Source of the DNA: Ralstonia wenshanensis
GTDB lineage: Bacteria; Pseudomonadota; Gammaproteobacteria; Burkholderiales; Burkholderiaceae
Reading direction: 5' to 3'
Assembly: GCF_021173085.1 (NCBI RefSeq)
Contig: NZ_CP076413.1
Location: 620,001 to 684,000, forward strand
DNA length: 64,000 nucleotides
Positions 26,734 through 36,021 of this stretch are shown here, piece by piece. How positions within the stretch are numbered: position 1 is the stretch's first letter; the number at the start of each line of letters is the position of its first letter. A program made the translations under genes and the position numbers. A model generated the notes under the pieces. It saw nothing but the letters and a program-made list of their open reading frames with translations, did no database searches and was not told the DNA's origin.

Positions 26734-28431
26734 GTGGAGACAGCTGCACATGAGGCGCAGGAAGCGCTTCCGTTCGCGCCCCGATCAACTCAGGCGGTCG
26801 ATTTGCCTTCCGCAGTCGACGTGCTGATCGTGGGTTTCGGCCCAGTAGGCGCCATGGCGGCAAATCTGCTGGCCAGATACGGCGTACGGGTACTGGTCGT
26901 GGAGAAATCCACCGAGATCTTCATGGCGCCCCGCGCCATCGCACTCGACAACGAAGCGCTGCGCATCCTGCAGATGGCGGCTATCGGCGAGCGCGAACTC
27001 GACACCATCGCGATCCCGTTTGTGCGTATGCGCTCGCCGGTGTTTGGCGAATTCGCACGCGTCAATACGCTCGGCGGCGCCGATGGCCATCCAAAGCTCG
27101 TCACGTTCTACCAACCCGATCTCGAGCGCAGCCTGCGGCGCCAGCTCCAGCAGTACGACGGGGTGCATACCGCGCTGGGCGCCGAGTGCAAGGGGCTTGA
27201 GGCCACTGACGACCACGTCGTCGCCTCAGTCGCGTTGGCTTGCGGACAGACGCATCGCGTGCGTGCGCGCTACGTCATCGGCGCAGACGGCGCCAGCTCC
27301 GTCGTTCGCGGGTTGATCGGCCAGGCCTTCAAGGGCAAGACGTTTGCCGAAGACTGGCTCATCGTCGATGCGCGCAACGTGCCGAGCCCGATCGACCACG
27401 TTGAGTTCCTCTGCAACCATCGCCGCCCGACGCCTCACATGACGGCCCCGGGCGGCCGCGAACGCTGGGAGTTCATGCTCAGTCCCGGTGAGACGCGCGC
27501 CGAAATGGAATCGGACGAACGCATCCGCACCTTGCTCAAGCCCTGGTGCAACGTCGACGACATCGTCATCGAGCGCAAGGCCGTCTATCGCTTCCACGCG
27601 CGCGTGGTCGATACGTTCAGCAGGGGGCGTGTCTTTCTTGCCGGAGACGCCGCGCACATTACGCCGCCCTTCGTTGGGCAAGGGCTCGTTGCCGGCCTGC
27701 GGGATGTGGCCAATCTCTGCTGGAAGCTGGCATGGGTCGTCCAGGGCAGGGCAGCGCCGGGCATTCTTGATTCGTACGATCGCGAACGCCGCCCGCATGC
27801 GAAGGCGATGATCAATCTCGCCAAGTTCATGGGCAAGCTGGTGATGCCGCGCAACGCCGGCGTTGCGTTGCTCACGCACGGGCTCATGCGCTTTGTGCGC
27901 CTGGTTCCCCCGCTGCGCACGCAGCTCGAAGAACTCGGCATCAAACCGAAGAACGCGTTCGCACGGGGCCTGTTTGTCGATGGAAAGGGCGGCTCCCGTT
28001 TGCGCCGTGGCGCCGTGCTTGCCCAAGGCTGGGTGCGCGGCTGCGATGGTACGACCCAACTGAGCGATGGCGTATTCGGCGGCGCGCTCGCGTTGATCGG
28101 CTTTGGCCAAGACGTCAGCACACAACTGGATGCCGACACCGCCAACGCGTTTGCCGCGGCGGGCGGCAAGGTGTTCCGCATCACGCATCGCGGCCAGCGC
28201 CTGCACGTGGCGCAAGGCGAGTCGTGGGAAGACCTGGAAGGGGTTTTCCTGCCGCGCTCGGTGCCCTTTGGCTGGGCCGCTGTCGTCCGCCCCGATCGCA
28301 CCATCGTCCATGACGGCCCGGCACAGGACGCCGCGCGCCTTGTACGAGAAAGCCTCGCATTGCTCGGCACATCTGCCGGGCAGGCGTCTTCCCTGGCCCC
28401 GTCGCACGCGCCGCTTGAGGTCTCACCATGA
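26734..28431 (+). CDS. FAD-dependent aromatic hydroxylase (MhpA-like)
   Basis: About 565 residues. The N-terminal FAD fold has GFGPVGAMAANLLARYG (ADP-binding) and later GRVFLAGDAAH (FAD ribityl binding) with DG-type NADPH contact around ADGASSVVRGL. The length and C-terminal thioredoxin-like extension match the MhpA/PheA group that ortho-hydroxylates phenolic acids to catecholic products. GTG at 26734 is preferred because AGGAG lies six bases upstream; earlier TTG and ATG starts have no ribosome binding site. It is the first gene of the operon and its stop overlaps the next start by 4 bases. Confidence 0.88.
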   Translation: METAAHEAQEALPFAPRSTQAVDLPSAVDVLIVGFGPVGAMAANLLARYGVRVLVVEKSTEIFMAPRAIALDNEALRILQMAAIGERELDTIAIPFVRMRSPVFGEFARVNTLGGADGHPKLVTFYQPDLERSLRRQLQQYDGVHTALGAECKGLEATDDHVVASVALACGQTHRVRARYVIGADGASSVVRGLIGQAFKGKTFAEDWLIVDARNVPSPIDHVEFLCNHRRPTPHMTAPGGRERWEFMLSPGETRAEMESDERIRTLLKPWCNVDDIVIERKAVYRFHARVVDTFSRGRVFLAGDAAHITPPFVGQGLVAGLRDVANLCWKLAWVVQGRAAPGILDSYDRERRPHAKAMINLAKFMGKLVMPRNAGVALLTHGLMRFVRLVPPLRTQLEELGIKPKNAFARGLFVDGKGGSRLRRGAVLAQGWVRGCDGTTQLSDGVFGGALALIGFGQDVSTQLDADTANAFAAAGGKVFRITHRGQRLHVAQGESWEDLEGVFLPRSVPFGWAAVVRPDRTIVHDGPAQDAARLVRESLALLGTSAGQASSLAPSHAPLEVSP

Positions 28432-29498
28432 AACTCACGACTTCCCAACCTGCCCGCCACCCGAACCCGACCACCAAGGCGATCGAACTCGCTTACCTGA
28501 TTTTCGAGCGGCCAGACCTGACCAAGGCAGAGCAGTTCCTGACCGACTTCGGTCTGCACACCGTGGCGCGCGATGACGAACGGCTGTTCATGCGAGGCAC
28601 CAGTGCCGCCCCGTTCTGCTACGTCGTTCACAAGGCAGATACAGACCGCTTTGTCGGATTCGGCTTGCGTGTTGCCGACAGCAAAGACCTGGAAGCGCTC
28701 GCCCGCGTGCCGGATGCGTCAGGCGTGGAGCCCATCACCGCACCGGGCGGCGGACTGTGCGTACGCCTGCGTGATCCGTCTGGCTTTCGCGTCGACGCTG
28801 TCTGGGGCCAGGCGCCCAGCGGCACGCTGCCGCATCGCGCGGCACTGGCGCTCAATACGGCCGACAGCATCGTCCGCGTGAATGACACGCAGCGCGTTCA
28901 GGCGAAGCCGCAGGAGGTCATCCGCCTGGGCCACGTCGTGCTGGAAGTGGCCGACTACCAGGCCACGAGCGCTTGGTACACACAGCACTTCGGCTTCATT
29001 CCCAGCGATGTGCAGGTGCTGCCCGATGGCTCACCGGCGGTGGCGTTCATGCGGCTCGACCTGGGCGCAACGCCTGCCGATCACCACACGCTCGCGCTCG
29101 CCCAGGGCTTCGCGCCCATCTACAGCCACAGCGCATTTGAAGTGATCGACGCCGATGCCATCGGCATGGGGCAGCGCATCCTGCGCGAACGCGGCTGGAA
29201 GCATGCGTGGGGCATCGGCCGGCACATCCTGGGCAGCCAGATCTTCGACTACTGGCAAGACCCCTGGGGCGACAAGCACGAACACTACTGCGACGGCGAT
29301 ATGTTCACCGCCGACCAGCCCACCGGGATCCATGCCGTGAGCCGTGAAGCGATGTCGCAATGGGGCCCCGTCATGCCGCGCAGCTTTACGAAGCCCAAGC
29401 TCTCTCTGTCCAAGCTCGTCGCGCTGCTGCGCAACCTGCGCAACAGCCCCGACCTTACAGTCGGCAAGTTGCGTACGCTGGCCAAGCTGTTCGCTTAA
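28428..29498 (+). CDS. Extradiol ring-cleavage dioxygenase (VOC superfamily)
   Basis: A 356-residue protein with two vicinal-oxygen-chelate modules, as in type I extradiol dioxygenases. Likely Fe(II) ligands in the second module are the histidines of LGHVVLEVADYQ and DHHTLALAQG, and the glutamate of DKHEHYCDGD. It should open the catechol made by the preceding hydroxylase next to the diol. The length is greater than the usual 290-310 residues through a C-terminal extension after residue 300 (QWGPVMPRSFTKPKL). It overlaps the hydroxylase stop by 4 bases. Confidence 0.85.
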   Translation: MKLTTSQPARHPNPTTKAIELAYLIFERPDLTKAEQFLTDFGLHTVARDDERLFMRGTSAAPFCYVVHKADTDRFVGFGLRVADSKDLEALARVPDASGVEPITAPGGGLCVRLRDPSGFRVDAVWGQAPSGTLPHRAALALNTADSIVRVNDTQRVQAKPQEVIRLGHVVLEVADYQATSAWYTQHFGFIPSDVQVLPDGSPAVAFMRLDLGATPADHHTLALAQGFAPIYSHSAFEVIDADAIGMGQRILRERGWKHAWGIGRHILGSQIFDYWQDPWGDKHEHYCDGDMFTADQPTGIHAVSREAMSQWGPVMPRSFTKPKLSLSKLVALLRNLRNSPDLTVGKLRTLAKLFA

Positions 29499-29530
29499 CC
29501 CGTTTCCTGACCGACCGCCCCGATACGCCC

Positions 29531-30487
29531 ATGGCACTGAATGTTCTGCATTACCGATACCAGGGTCGCGCCCAGTGGGGCGTGATCCGCGCCGGCATGA
29601 TCACGCCCATTCCGGGCGATTTCCCGACCACCGCTGCGTTTCTCCAGTCCAACACGGTGGAAGCGCTCTCGGGATTGGCCGGCGCCGCCATCAAGGTGTC
29701 TGAGGTCGAAATCCTTTCGCCGGTCACGCGCAATCAGCAGTTCGTTTGTCTGGGTGCGAACTATCGGCAGCACATGATCGAGTCGGGCATGAACCCGGAC
29801 GCCAAGCACTTCAACATGGTGTTCACCAAGGCGCCGGGCTGCATCGTGCCTGCCACGTCCGACGTGGTGCGGCCACGCCACGTGCGGTTTCTCGACTACG
29901 AGATCGAGCTGGGCCTCGTCATGAAACGCGAGGTGACGACGCGCGAGTCGGTCACGGATGCCAATCTGCATGACTACGTGGCGGGCATTGTCATCGTCAA
30001 TGACTACTCGGCGCGCGACATCCAGATTCCGCAGATGCAGTTCTACAAGGGCAAGAGCTATCGCACGTTCGGCCCGGTGGGCCCGTACCTGTGCCTGTTG
30101 CAGCAACGCGACTTCGGCCGGCTGCGCGATCTGCAACTCAGGCTGACCGTCAACGGCGTGATCCGGCAAAGCGATTCCACCGCCAACCTGGTCCACGGGC
30201 CCGCAGAAACCTTGACCGAGCTGTCGGGCGTTCACGATCTGCACACCGGTGACCTGATCGCCACGGGTACGCCCGCTGGCTGCGCGCTGAGCGTTCCGTC
30301 CCCCGCGAAGCAGCGCATCGCTGCGCTGTTGCCGGAAGTCACCAAGTGGCGGATGTTCATGAAGGTGCAGGCTGCGCGCCCGCAATACCTGAAGCCCGGC
30401 GACGTTGTCGAAGCGCGCATCTTCAGCGCAGACAGCGAGATCGACCTCGGCACGCAGCGCAACCGCGTGGTGGAAGACGCAGCATGA
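29531..30487 (+). CDS. Fumarylacetoacetate-hydrolase family enzyme
   Basis: A 318-residue protein of the FAH/5-carboxymethyl-2-hydroxymuconate isomerase family. Metal ligands of the family are visible in LDYEIELGLVMKR (ExE) and IVNDYSARDIQ (D), with GPVGPYL and HTGDLIATGTPAG completing the site. In this operon it probably hydrolyses or isomerises the ring-fission product. The start at 29531 lies 32 bases after the dioxygenase; its stop overlaps the CoA ligase start by 4 bases. Confidence 0.88.
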   Translation: MALNVLHYRYQGRAQWGVIRAGMITPIPGDFPTTAAFLQSNTVEALSGLAGAAIKVSEVEILSPVTRNQQFVCLGANYRQHMIESGMNPDAKHFNMVFTKAPGCIVPATSDVVRPRHVRFLDYEIELGLVMKREVTTRESVTDANLHDYVAGIVIVNDYSARDIQIPQMQFYKGKSYRTFGPVGPYLCLLQQRDFGRLRDLQLRLTVNGVIRQSDSTANLVHGPAETLTELSGVHDLHTGDLIATGTPAGCALSVPSPAKQRIAALLPEVTKWRMFMKVQAARPQYLKPGDVVEARIFSADSEIDLGTQRNRVVEDAA

Positions 30488-32448
30488 ACGGCATTGCAAA
30501 CCAGAGCGACATCCTCGCCATTGAAGTGCGGGGAATGCCCGCAGACCTACCGACCAGTACGTACGAGATGATCCGGCGCGGCGCCGCCATCAATCCGTCT
30601 GCTCCGGCGCTCTCGTTCTTCCTGCGCGCGGCAGATCATCGCAAGGCGCAGACGTGGACGTATCACGAGCTGGTGCGAGACATCACGCGCACGGCCAACC
30701 TGTTGACGCGGCTCGGTATTCGCCGCGATGAAGTGGTGGCCTACGTGCTGCCGAATCTGCCCGAAACGCATTTCGTGATCTGGGGCGGAGAGGCAGCGGG
30801 CACGGTCTGCGCCATCAATCCGCTGCTCGAAGGGCCTGCCATTGCCGATCTGCTGAAGGCGGCCGGCGCGCGCGTGCTGGTCACGCTGGCGCCGTTTCCC
30901 GGAACCGATCTGTGGCCCAAGGTGCAGCGCATTCTGGGTGAAGTGGCATCGCTCGAGCATCTGGTGCTCGTCAATCTGGCTGATCGCGTGCGCGGGCCCA
31001 AGGGCTGGATGGCGCGGCTCGTGCAGCGCCGGGAATGCACACGGCTGCACGGCCGGGACGGTGTTCGCGCCGCCGTGCCCAGACATATCCACCTGCACGA
31101 TTTCGGCAGGGCGATGGCGCGTGAATCTGGCGCAACGCTCGCGTATCCGCGCGTGTTCAAAGCAGGGGATACCTCTTCGTATTTCTGCACAGGCGGCACC
31201 ACGGGGCTACCCAAGATTGCCATGCGCAGCCATGGCAATGAAGTGGCCAATGCGTGGGCGGCCGGGCAGTTCCTCGGCAACAGCGTGGGGCCCGGCAAGA
31301 CGATCTTCTGCGGGTTGCCGCTGTTTCATGTGAACGCGGTGCTGGCAACCGGGCTTCTGCCGTTTTCCAAGGGTGCGCACGTGGTGCTCGGCACACCGCA
31401 GGGGTATCGCGGCGACGGAGTTGTCGCGCGCTTCTGGGAAATCGTCGAGCGCCACCGCATCAACTTCTTCAGCGCCGTGCCGACCCTGTATGCGGCGTTG
31501 CTGGATGTGCCCGTGGGCGAGCGCGACATCAGCTCGTTGGAATACGGCCTGTGCGGCGCGGCACCCATGCCCGTTGAAGTCTTCCGCACGTTCCAGCAGC
31601 GCACCGGCGTCAAGATTCTGGAGGGCTACGGCCTGACGGAAGGCACCTGCGTGAGCAGCGTCAACCCACCGCTGGGCGACCGGCGGCTCGGCTCCATTGG
31701 CCTGCGTGTGCCGGGCCAGCGCATGAAGGCCGTGGTGCTCGGTGAAGACGGGCGGTATGTGCGCGATTGCGTTACGGACGAACCTGGGGTCCTGGTCATC
31801 TCGGGGCCAAACGTGTTTGGCGGCTACGTGCAGCCAGAGCACAACAAGGGCTTGTGGATCGACCTGGGCGATGTCCGGGCGTGGCTCAACACCGGCGATC
31901 TTGGCCGCATGGATCGGGATGGCTATTTCTGGCTGACCGGCAGAAAGAAGGAACTCATCATCCGTGGTGGCCACAACATTGATCCGGCCACCATTGAGGA
32001 GCCGCTGCACCGGCACCCGGCTGTTCAGATTGCGGCGGCCATCGGGCGGCCAGATATGCATGCGGGCGAACTGCCAGTGGCATACGTCCAGCTCAAGCCC
32101 GGCGCCACGACCAGCCACGAAGAACTTGCGAACTTCGTGCGCGAAGCAATCCTTGAGCGCGCTGCGCAGCCAAAGCTGATTCACATCGTTGATGCGATGC
32201 CGCTCACGGCGGTGGGCAAGATCTTCAAGCCCGCGCTCAAACGCATGGAAACCGCCGATGCCTTGCACTGCGCGTTGCGCGAGGCAGGTATCGAGGGTGT
32301 GCGCCTCGTGCTGGATGAGGACAAGACCACCGGCATCCTGGTACGTGCCGGCCTGCGTGATCCCGCAATGCACGATGGTGTAGCGGCGGTCCTTGGCCGA
32401 TTCCCATTTTCGTTTTCCATCTCGCCAGACGGAGGCGCGCCTCCCTAG
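30484..32448 (+). CDS. AMP-dependent acyl-CoA synthetase
   Basis: A 654-residue adenylate-forming enzyme. The AMP-binding P-loop is SYFCTGGTTGLPKIAM; further motifs are EGYGLTEGTC (A5), NTGDLGRMDRDGYFWLTGRKKE (A7-A8) and the catalytic lysine in TAVGKIFKPAL (A10). It makes a CoA thioester of a carboxylic acid. It could activate the operon substrate or an acid released after ring cleavage; the order does not decide. It starts inside the stop of the FAH gene and is followed 58 bases later by the porin gene. Confidence 0.9.
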   Translation: MNGIANQSDILAIEVRGMPADLPTSTYEMIRRGAAINPSAPALSFFLRAADHRKAQTWTYHELVRDITRTANLLTRLGIRRDEVVAYVLPNLPETHFVIWGGEAAGTVCAINPLLEGPAIADLLKAAGARVLVTLAPFPGTDLWPKVQRILGEVASLEHLVLVNLADRVRGPKGWMARLVQRRECTRLHGRDGVRAAVPRHIHLHDFGRAMARESGATLAYPRVFKAGDTSSYFCTGGTTGLPKIAMRSHGNEVANAWAAGQFLGNSVGPGKTIFCGLPLFHVNAVLATGLLPFSKGAHVVLGTPQGYRGDGVVARFWEIVERHRINFFSAVPTLYAALLDVPVGERDISSLEYGLCGAAPMPVEVFRTFQQRTGVKILEGYGLTEGTCVSSVNPPLGDRRLGSIGLRVPGQRMKAVVLGEDGRYVRDCVTDEPGVLVISGPNVFGGYVQPEHNKGLWIDLGDVRAWLNTGDLGRMDRDGYFWLTGRKKELIIRGGHNIDPATIEEPLHRHPAVQIAAAIGRPDMHAGELPVAYVQLKPGATTSHEELANFVREAILERAAQPKLIHIVDAMPLTAVGKIFKPALKRMETADALHCALREAGIEGVRLVLDEDKTTGILVRAGLRDPAMHDGVAAVLGRFPFSFSISPDGGAPP

Positions 32449-32506
32449 TCCGTCACGCCCCAGCTTGCCTTAGCCAATACAACGATTCCAAAACAGGAGA
32501 CACACC

Positions 32507-33394
32507 ATGGCGCACTTCACTCTGCGCTTCGCCCCCGCTCGTTCTTTTTTTGCCGTGGCAGCCGCCATCGCAATGGCAGCGCCCGTGGCGCATGCCCAAT
32601 CCAACGAGGCGCAGACCGCCAGCGATGGCAGCTTCTTTGACCGCTACATCCGCGGGCGCAACGTGCTTTCGGTTGGGGTGCTTCATATTCAACCCACGGA
32701 TTCGTCAACGCCGCTGTCCACCTCGACCAGCGCGCTCGGCCTGGGCACCTATGAATCGCCTGGCACCAGTGCCAAGACGGGCAGCTCAACCACGCTGTCG
32801 CTCACGCAGACGTATTTCGTCAACGACAACTGGGCCGTCACGGCGGTCGGCGGCATCCCGCCCACCACGAACATCTACGGCCGCGGCAAGGTCGTGGCGC
32901 CCGTGCCGGGGCTTGGAAATCTAACGCTCATTGATCTGGGGCTGCCCAAGAACAACCCCGTTGCATCTGCCCGTGCGTGGAACCCGGCGCTCATTGGGCA
33001 GTACTACTTCGGCACCGCGCAGAGCAGGCTGCGCCCGTTCATTGGCGCGGGCGTCAGCTACAACTTCTTCACCCAACTGCGCCTGAACTCGAATTTCGTC
33101 AGCGCCATGCAGAACCTCGGCCAAGTCCTGCAGTTGGGCATGGGCCAGATCCCGACCGGCCCCGCCAAAGTGTCGGCAGCGACCTCCAGTTCCTGGGCGC
33201 CCGTAGCCAACATCGGCATGTCGTACGAGTTCGCCCCGAACTGGACGCTTGTCGGTACCGTCGCCTATCTGCCTTTGAAGACTACATCCACCATCACGCT
33301 GCGCAGCCAGGAAGGCCAAGTGCTGGCCGTCAACAAGACGCAGATCAACGTGAAGCCGGTCGTCTTCAGCCTGAATGTTGGATACCGGTTCTAG
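32507..33394 (+). CDS. OmpW-family outer-membrane protein
   Basis: A 295-residue secreted protein: signal peptide ending near AHAQS (residues 22-28), then alternating beta strands with an OmpW-like pattern (NVLSVGVLHIQPTDSS, TLSLTQTYFVNDNWAVTAVGGIPP, RPFIGAGVSYNFF) and a C-terminal strand NVKPVVFSLNVGYRF ending in Phe, as barrel proteins need for insertion. OmpW barrels carry hydrophobic compounds across the outer membrane, so this is the probable uptake porin for the aromatic substrate. AGGAGA precedes the ATG. Confidence 0.88.
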   Translation: MAHFTLRFAPARSFFAVAAAIAMAAPVAHAQSNEAQTASDGSFFDRYIRGRNVLSVGVLHIQPTDSSTPLSTSTSALGLGTYESPGTSAKTGSSTTLSLTQTYFVNDNWAVTAVGGIPPTTNIYGRGKVVAPVPGLGNLTLIDLGLPKNNPVASARAWNPALIGQYYFGTAQSRLRPFIGAGVSYNFFTQLRLNSNFVSAMQNLGQVLQLGMGQIPTGPAKVSAATSSSWAPVANIGMSYEFAPNWTLVGTVAYLPLKTTSTITLRSQEGQVLAVNKTQINVKPVVFSLNVGYRF

Positions 33395-33806
33395 TGGATC
33401 GAGAATGGAAGGCCAATAGCCAGCGTCGAAACTCTGCGGGCGGCATGCGGCCTTCAAACAGTCGCATTCCACTGTCTGAGCTCCGAATTTTCGACCTCCG
33501 GGGCGATTCAGGCCAGCCTGTTTCACGGTTGAATCCGTTTCGGCGTTTTTTTTGAAGAAGCGCCATCGCCAAAGCTCTCAGGTGTAGTGCGTTCGAGCCT
33601 TTAGCCGACTTGGTGTGATTTTTGCACGGCTCATACGACCTCAGCGCCATCAGCCCTTTACATAGCGCGGTCAGAACGTTCGACAAGTGGCATCGAGAGG
33701 GAATGGCACGAGGGCCGTCAAATCTCGTTGTTGCGGCAGTGTTTGGAAAACCGGGACGAGCGCTTCCCTGAGGTGAGGGAGGCACGTTTGGTCAAGGGGA
33801 CAAATC
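33395..33806. other. Intergenic region with a short copy of the 21-bp repeat family
   Basis: A 412-base gap. The first third carries repeat units (33426-33496). From about 33500 to 33800 I see only an AT-richer stretch with a T8 run near 33545 that lacks a good stem, and no gene. A signal ribosome site (AAGGGGAC) opens the next gene. Confidence 0.45.
33426..33496. repeat. Short array related to the 21-bp repeats at 20.7 kb
   Basis: Two clear units, 33454-33474 (TCAAACAGTCGCATTCCACTG) written here by position, and 33475-33496, and a probable partial unit from 33426, share the consensus of the larger array, including the CTG end and TCGAAC-like start. They show that the family is dispersed and intergenic. 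Confidence 0.6.
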
Positions 33807-34109
33807 ATGACTTCCAAACATTGCGCGCCAGCGTGGGCATGCACGGGCTTGCTGGTAGCCGTGATCGGGCTTGTGGGGAAAGCAGAGGCGGCGGGGCCGA
33901 CAAGCGCACCCAACAATGCCGGCTTGAACCCGCCGCATATGCAGAACGGCAAGGTGGTTCCGCCGCCGCGCCCGAGTGTGCCGACGGTGATCGTGCCGGG
34001 CATGCCGCGTTCGCTCATGCGTGAGGCAGAGCACGGCCATAGCACGGGCGGCACGATCGCCTCTCCGGCGTCGGTACATCGCCAGGACGGCAAGGTCTGG
34101 GTCGACTAA
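33807..34109 (+). CDS. Small secreted Pro-rich protein of unknown function
   Basis: A 100-residue protein with a signal peptide (hydrophobic residues 10-24, cut after AEA near residue 28) and a mature part rich in Pro, Asn and His, without a recognisable domain. AAGGGGAC precedes the ATG. The next gene starts 11 bases after its stop, so it is probably co-transcribed with the DUF2334 protein and may assist it in the envelope. Confidence 0.6.
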   Translation: MTSKHCAPAWACTGLLVAVIGLVGKAEAAGPTSAPNNAGLNPPHMQNGKVVPPPRPSVPTVIVPGMPRSLMREAEHGHSTGGTIASPASVHRQDGKVWVD

Positions 34110-34120
34110 GGGGCACGATC

Positions 34121-35860
34121 ATGAAAAAAGTCATCCTGGCGTGCCTACTCGCGCTCAGTCTTCTTATCGTGTATCGGCCGATCACGATGCCATCGGCGCA
34201 GGCCGCAACGACCTTGAAGGTGCTGGTGCTGTATGACGCACCGCCAAACGACCCCTACAGCAATCTGGGGTTTGCCTACGCAATCATGCTGCGTAACCTG
34301 CTCGGGCACTGGAATACGACGGTCAGTCTGGTGCCAATCCAGAACTACACCGCTGGCTCGGTGCAAGCCAACAAGGCCACGTTCTATCTGGGCGATTACT
34401 ACAACAACACCATCCCCCCCGCGTTCCTCAAGGACGTAATGTCGACCACCTCCACGGTGGTGTGGTTCAAGTACAACCTGTGGGAACTGGCTTGGGACAC
34501 GGTCGATTACACCAATCCGACCTTCACCCAGAAATTCGGCATAGCCTTCGACCAGGTTTTCGGCTTCAACGGCAACGTCTATCCGTCGTCGAGCAATCCG
34601 AATCCGGGATTCTTCGATACCGTGACGTACAAGGGCATGTCGATGGTGAAGTACTACAGCTTCAATGCCACGACAGGTGCCGTCAGCGCTGACCCGGACA
34701 TCGGCATCACGCAGGTGACGGACGCCACCAAAGCACAGGTGCTAGTGAACATCACTGACAGCCAGAGCGGGGCGGTTGCGCCCTATGTGGTTCGCTCGGG
34801 CAACTTCTGGTATTTCGCCGATCAACCGTTTTCATATATCGGCCCGCGTGACCGCTACCTGGCGTTTTGTGATCTGTTGCACGACATTCTGGGGGACAGC
34901 GCATCAACGGCGTACACCCACCGGGCCATGGTGCGCTTTGAAGACATGAACGCTTATACGAGTACCAGTTCGATGAAGAAGCTCACGGACTATCTGTACA
35001 GCAAGCACATTCCGTTTTCGATGGCGACCATCCCCGTCTATACAGACCCGAACGGGTACTACAACAACGGCGTGCCGGAGACGATTACGCTCGCTAACGC
35101 GACCGGGTTGAAATCTGCAATCAACTACGCGCTCAAGCGCGGGGGTAGGGTGATGATGCACGGCTACACGCATCAGTACGAGAACATTCCCAATATCGAC
35201 AACGCAGTGAGTGGCAATGATTTCGAGTTCTGGTATGCGACCGCCAATACCCCGACCGACGACGACTCACTTCAGTGGGCTGGAGGGCGGCTGGATGCGG
35301 GCCTCCAGCAGTTCACCAATAACGGTTACAAGCCGTTTGCGTGGGAAGCCCCGCACTACGAATCGTCGCCGCTGTCGATCGCTGCAGTGCCGCCACGCTT
35401 CAACTCAACGTACCAGCGCGTGGTGTATTTCGCCTGCACCAATAACACCACGAGTAGCGTCACCAATACCAATACCATTTGTAGCAATGGCGATCTGTAC
35501 ACGCTCAATTCAACGGCCAACAACCATGCGTTTGCGGTCGGGCAGTTCTTTCCGTACGTGATCTATTCCGATTACTACGGCCAACGCATCATTCCTGAAA
35601 ACCTGGGCAACATCGAATACAACATCTGCAATATCGATCCGTTCTCGTGCCTGACCTACACTTGGCAAGATATTTACCTGAATGCTCAATATGCTCGGGT
35701 GGTACGCGACGGTTTTGCCTCGTTCTTCTTTCACCCGTTCTGGCTGGACTCCGATATGTCAGGCACGGCTGCTTCCAACGCGTTCCAGGATTTCCAGAGC
35801 CTAGTGAGCGGCATTACTGGCCTGGGGTACCAATGGGCGGATGCAAGCACGCTTAAATAG
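34121..35860 (+). CDS. DUF2334 polysaccharide-deacetylase-like secreted protein
   Basis: A 579-residue protein with an N-terminal signal/anchor (residues 5-27). The first 240 residues look like a glutamine-amidotransferase-like or Rossmann sensor part (LKVLVLYDAPPNDPYSNLG). From about 265 the DUF2334 domain shows deacetylase-type features: VRFEDMNAYT (metal aspartate), MMHGYTHQYE (histidines), PFAWEAPHYESS and ASFFFHPFWLD. It probably acts on an extracellular polysaccharide. The DNA is visibly AT-richer and the protein Asn/Thr/Tyr-rich compared with neighbours, suggesting acquisition from outside. AAGGGGCA precedes the ATG. Confidence 0.82.
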   Translation: MKKVILACLLALSLLIVYRPITMPSAQAATTLKVLVLYDAPPNDPYSNLGFAYAIMLRNLLGHWNTTVSLVPIQNYTAGSVQANKATFYLGDYYNNTIPPAFLKDVMSTTSTVVWFKYNLWELAWDTVDYTNPTFTQKFGIAFDQVFGFNGNVYPSSSNPNPGFFDTVTYKGMSMVKYYSFNATTGAVSADPDIGITQVTDATKAQVLVNITDSQSGAVAPYVVRSGNFWYFADQPFSYIGPRDRYLAFCDLLHDILGDSASTAYTHRAMVRFEDMNAYTSTSSMKKLTDYLYSKHIPFSMATIPVYTDPNGYYNNGVPETITLANATGLKSAINYALKRGGRVMMHGYTHQYENIPNIDNAVSGNDFEFWYATANTPTDDDSLQWAGGRLDAGLQQFTNNGYKPFAWEAPHYESSPLSIAAVPPRFNSTYQRVVYFACTNNTTSSVTNTNTICSNGDLYTLNSTANNHAFAVGQFFPYVIYSDYYGQRIIPENLGNIEYNICNIDPFSCLTYTWQDIYLNAQYARVVRDGFASFFFHPFWLDSDMSGTAASNAFQDFQSLVSGITGLGYQWADASTLK

Positions 35861-35879
35861 GGTGCCTGGATGTAAACCG

Positions 35880-35911
35880 GCAAGGCGGCGGAGACCACAC
35901 CACCGCCTTGC
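35880..35911 (+). terminator. Hairpin after the DUF2334 gene
   Basis: A 9-base perfect stem GCAAGGCGG / CCGCCTTGC with a 14-base loop, 20 bases after the DUF2334 stop codon. It has no T-run; a possible factor-dependent terminator or 3-prime end stabiliser. Confidence 0.4.
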
Positions 35912-36021
35912 AGGGGCGCGAAAAGCCGTTGCTATAGCCAGTCCGCGAGTTTCACCGAGGCCGGTTTACCGTCAATCATCGTTGCCGGTCGGTCGGGGCA
36001 ATTGTCGGTGGTTAGTCGGGC

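Noticed and set aside
33530..33560. Terminator after the OmpW gene at the T8 run
   Set aside because: No stable stem precedes the T-run.
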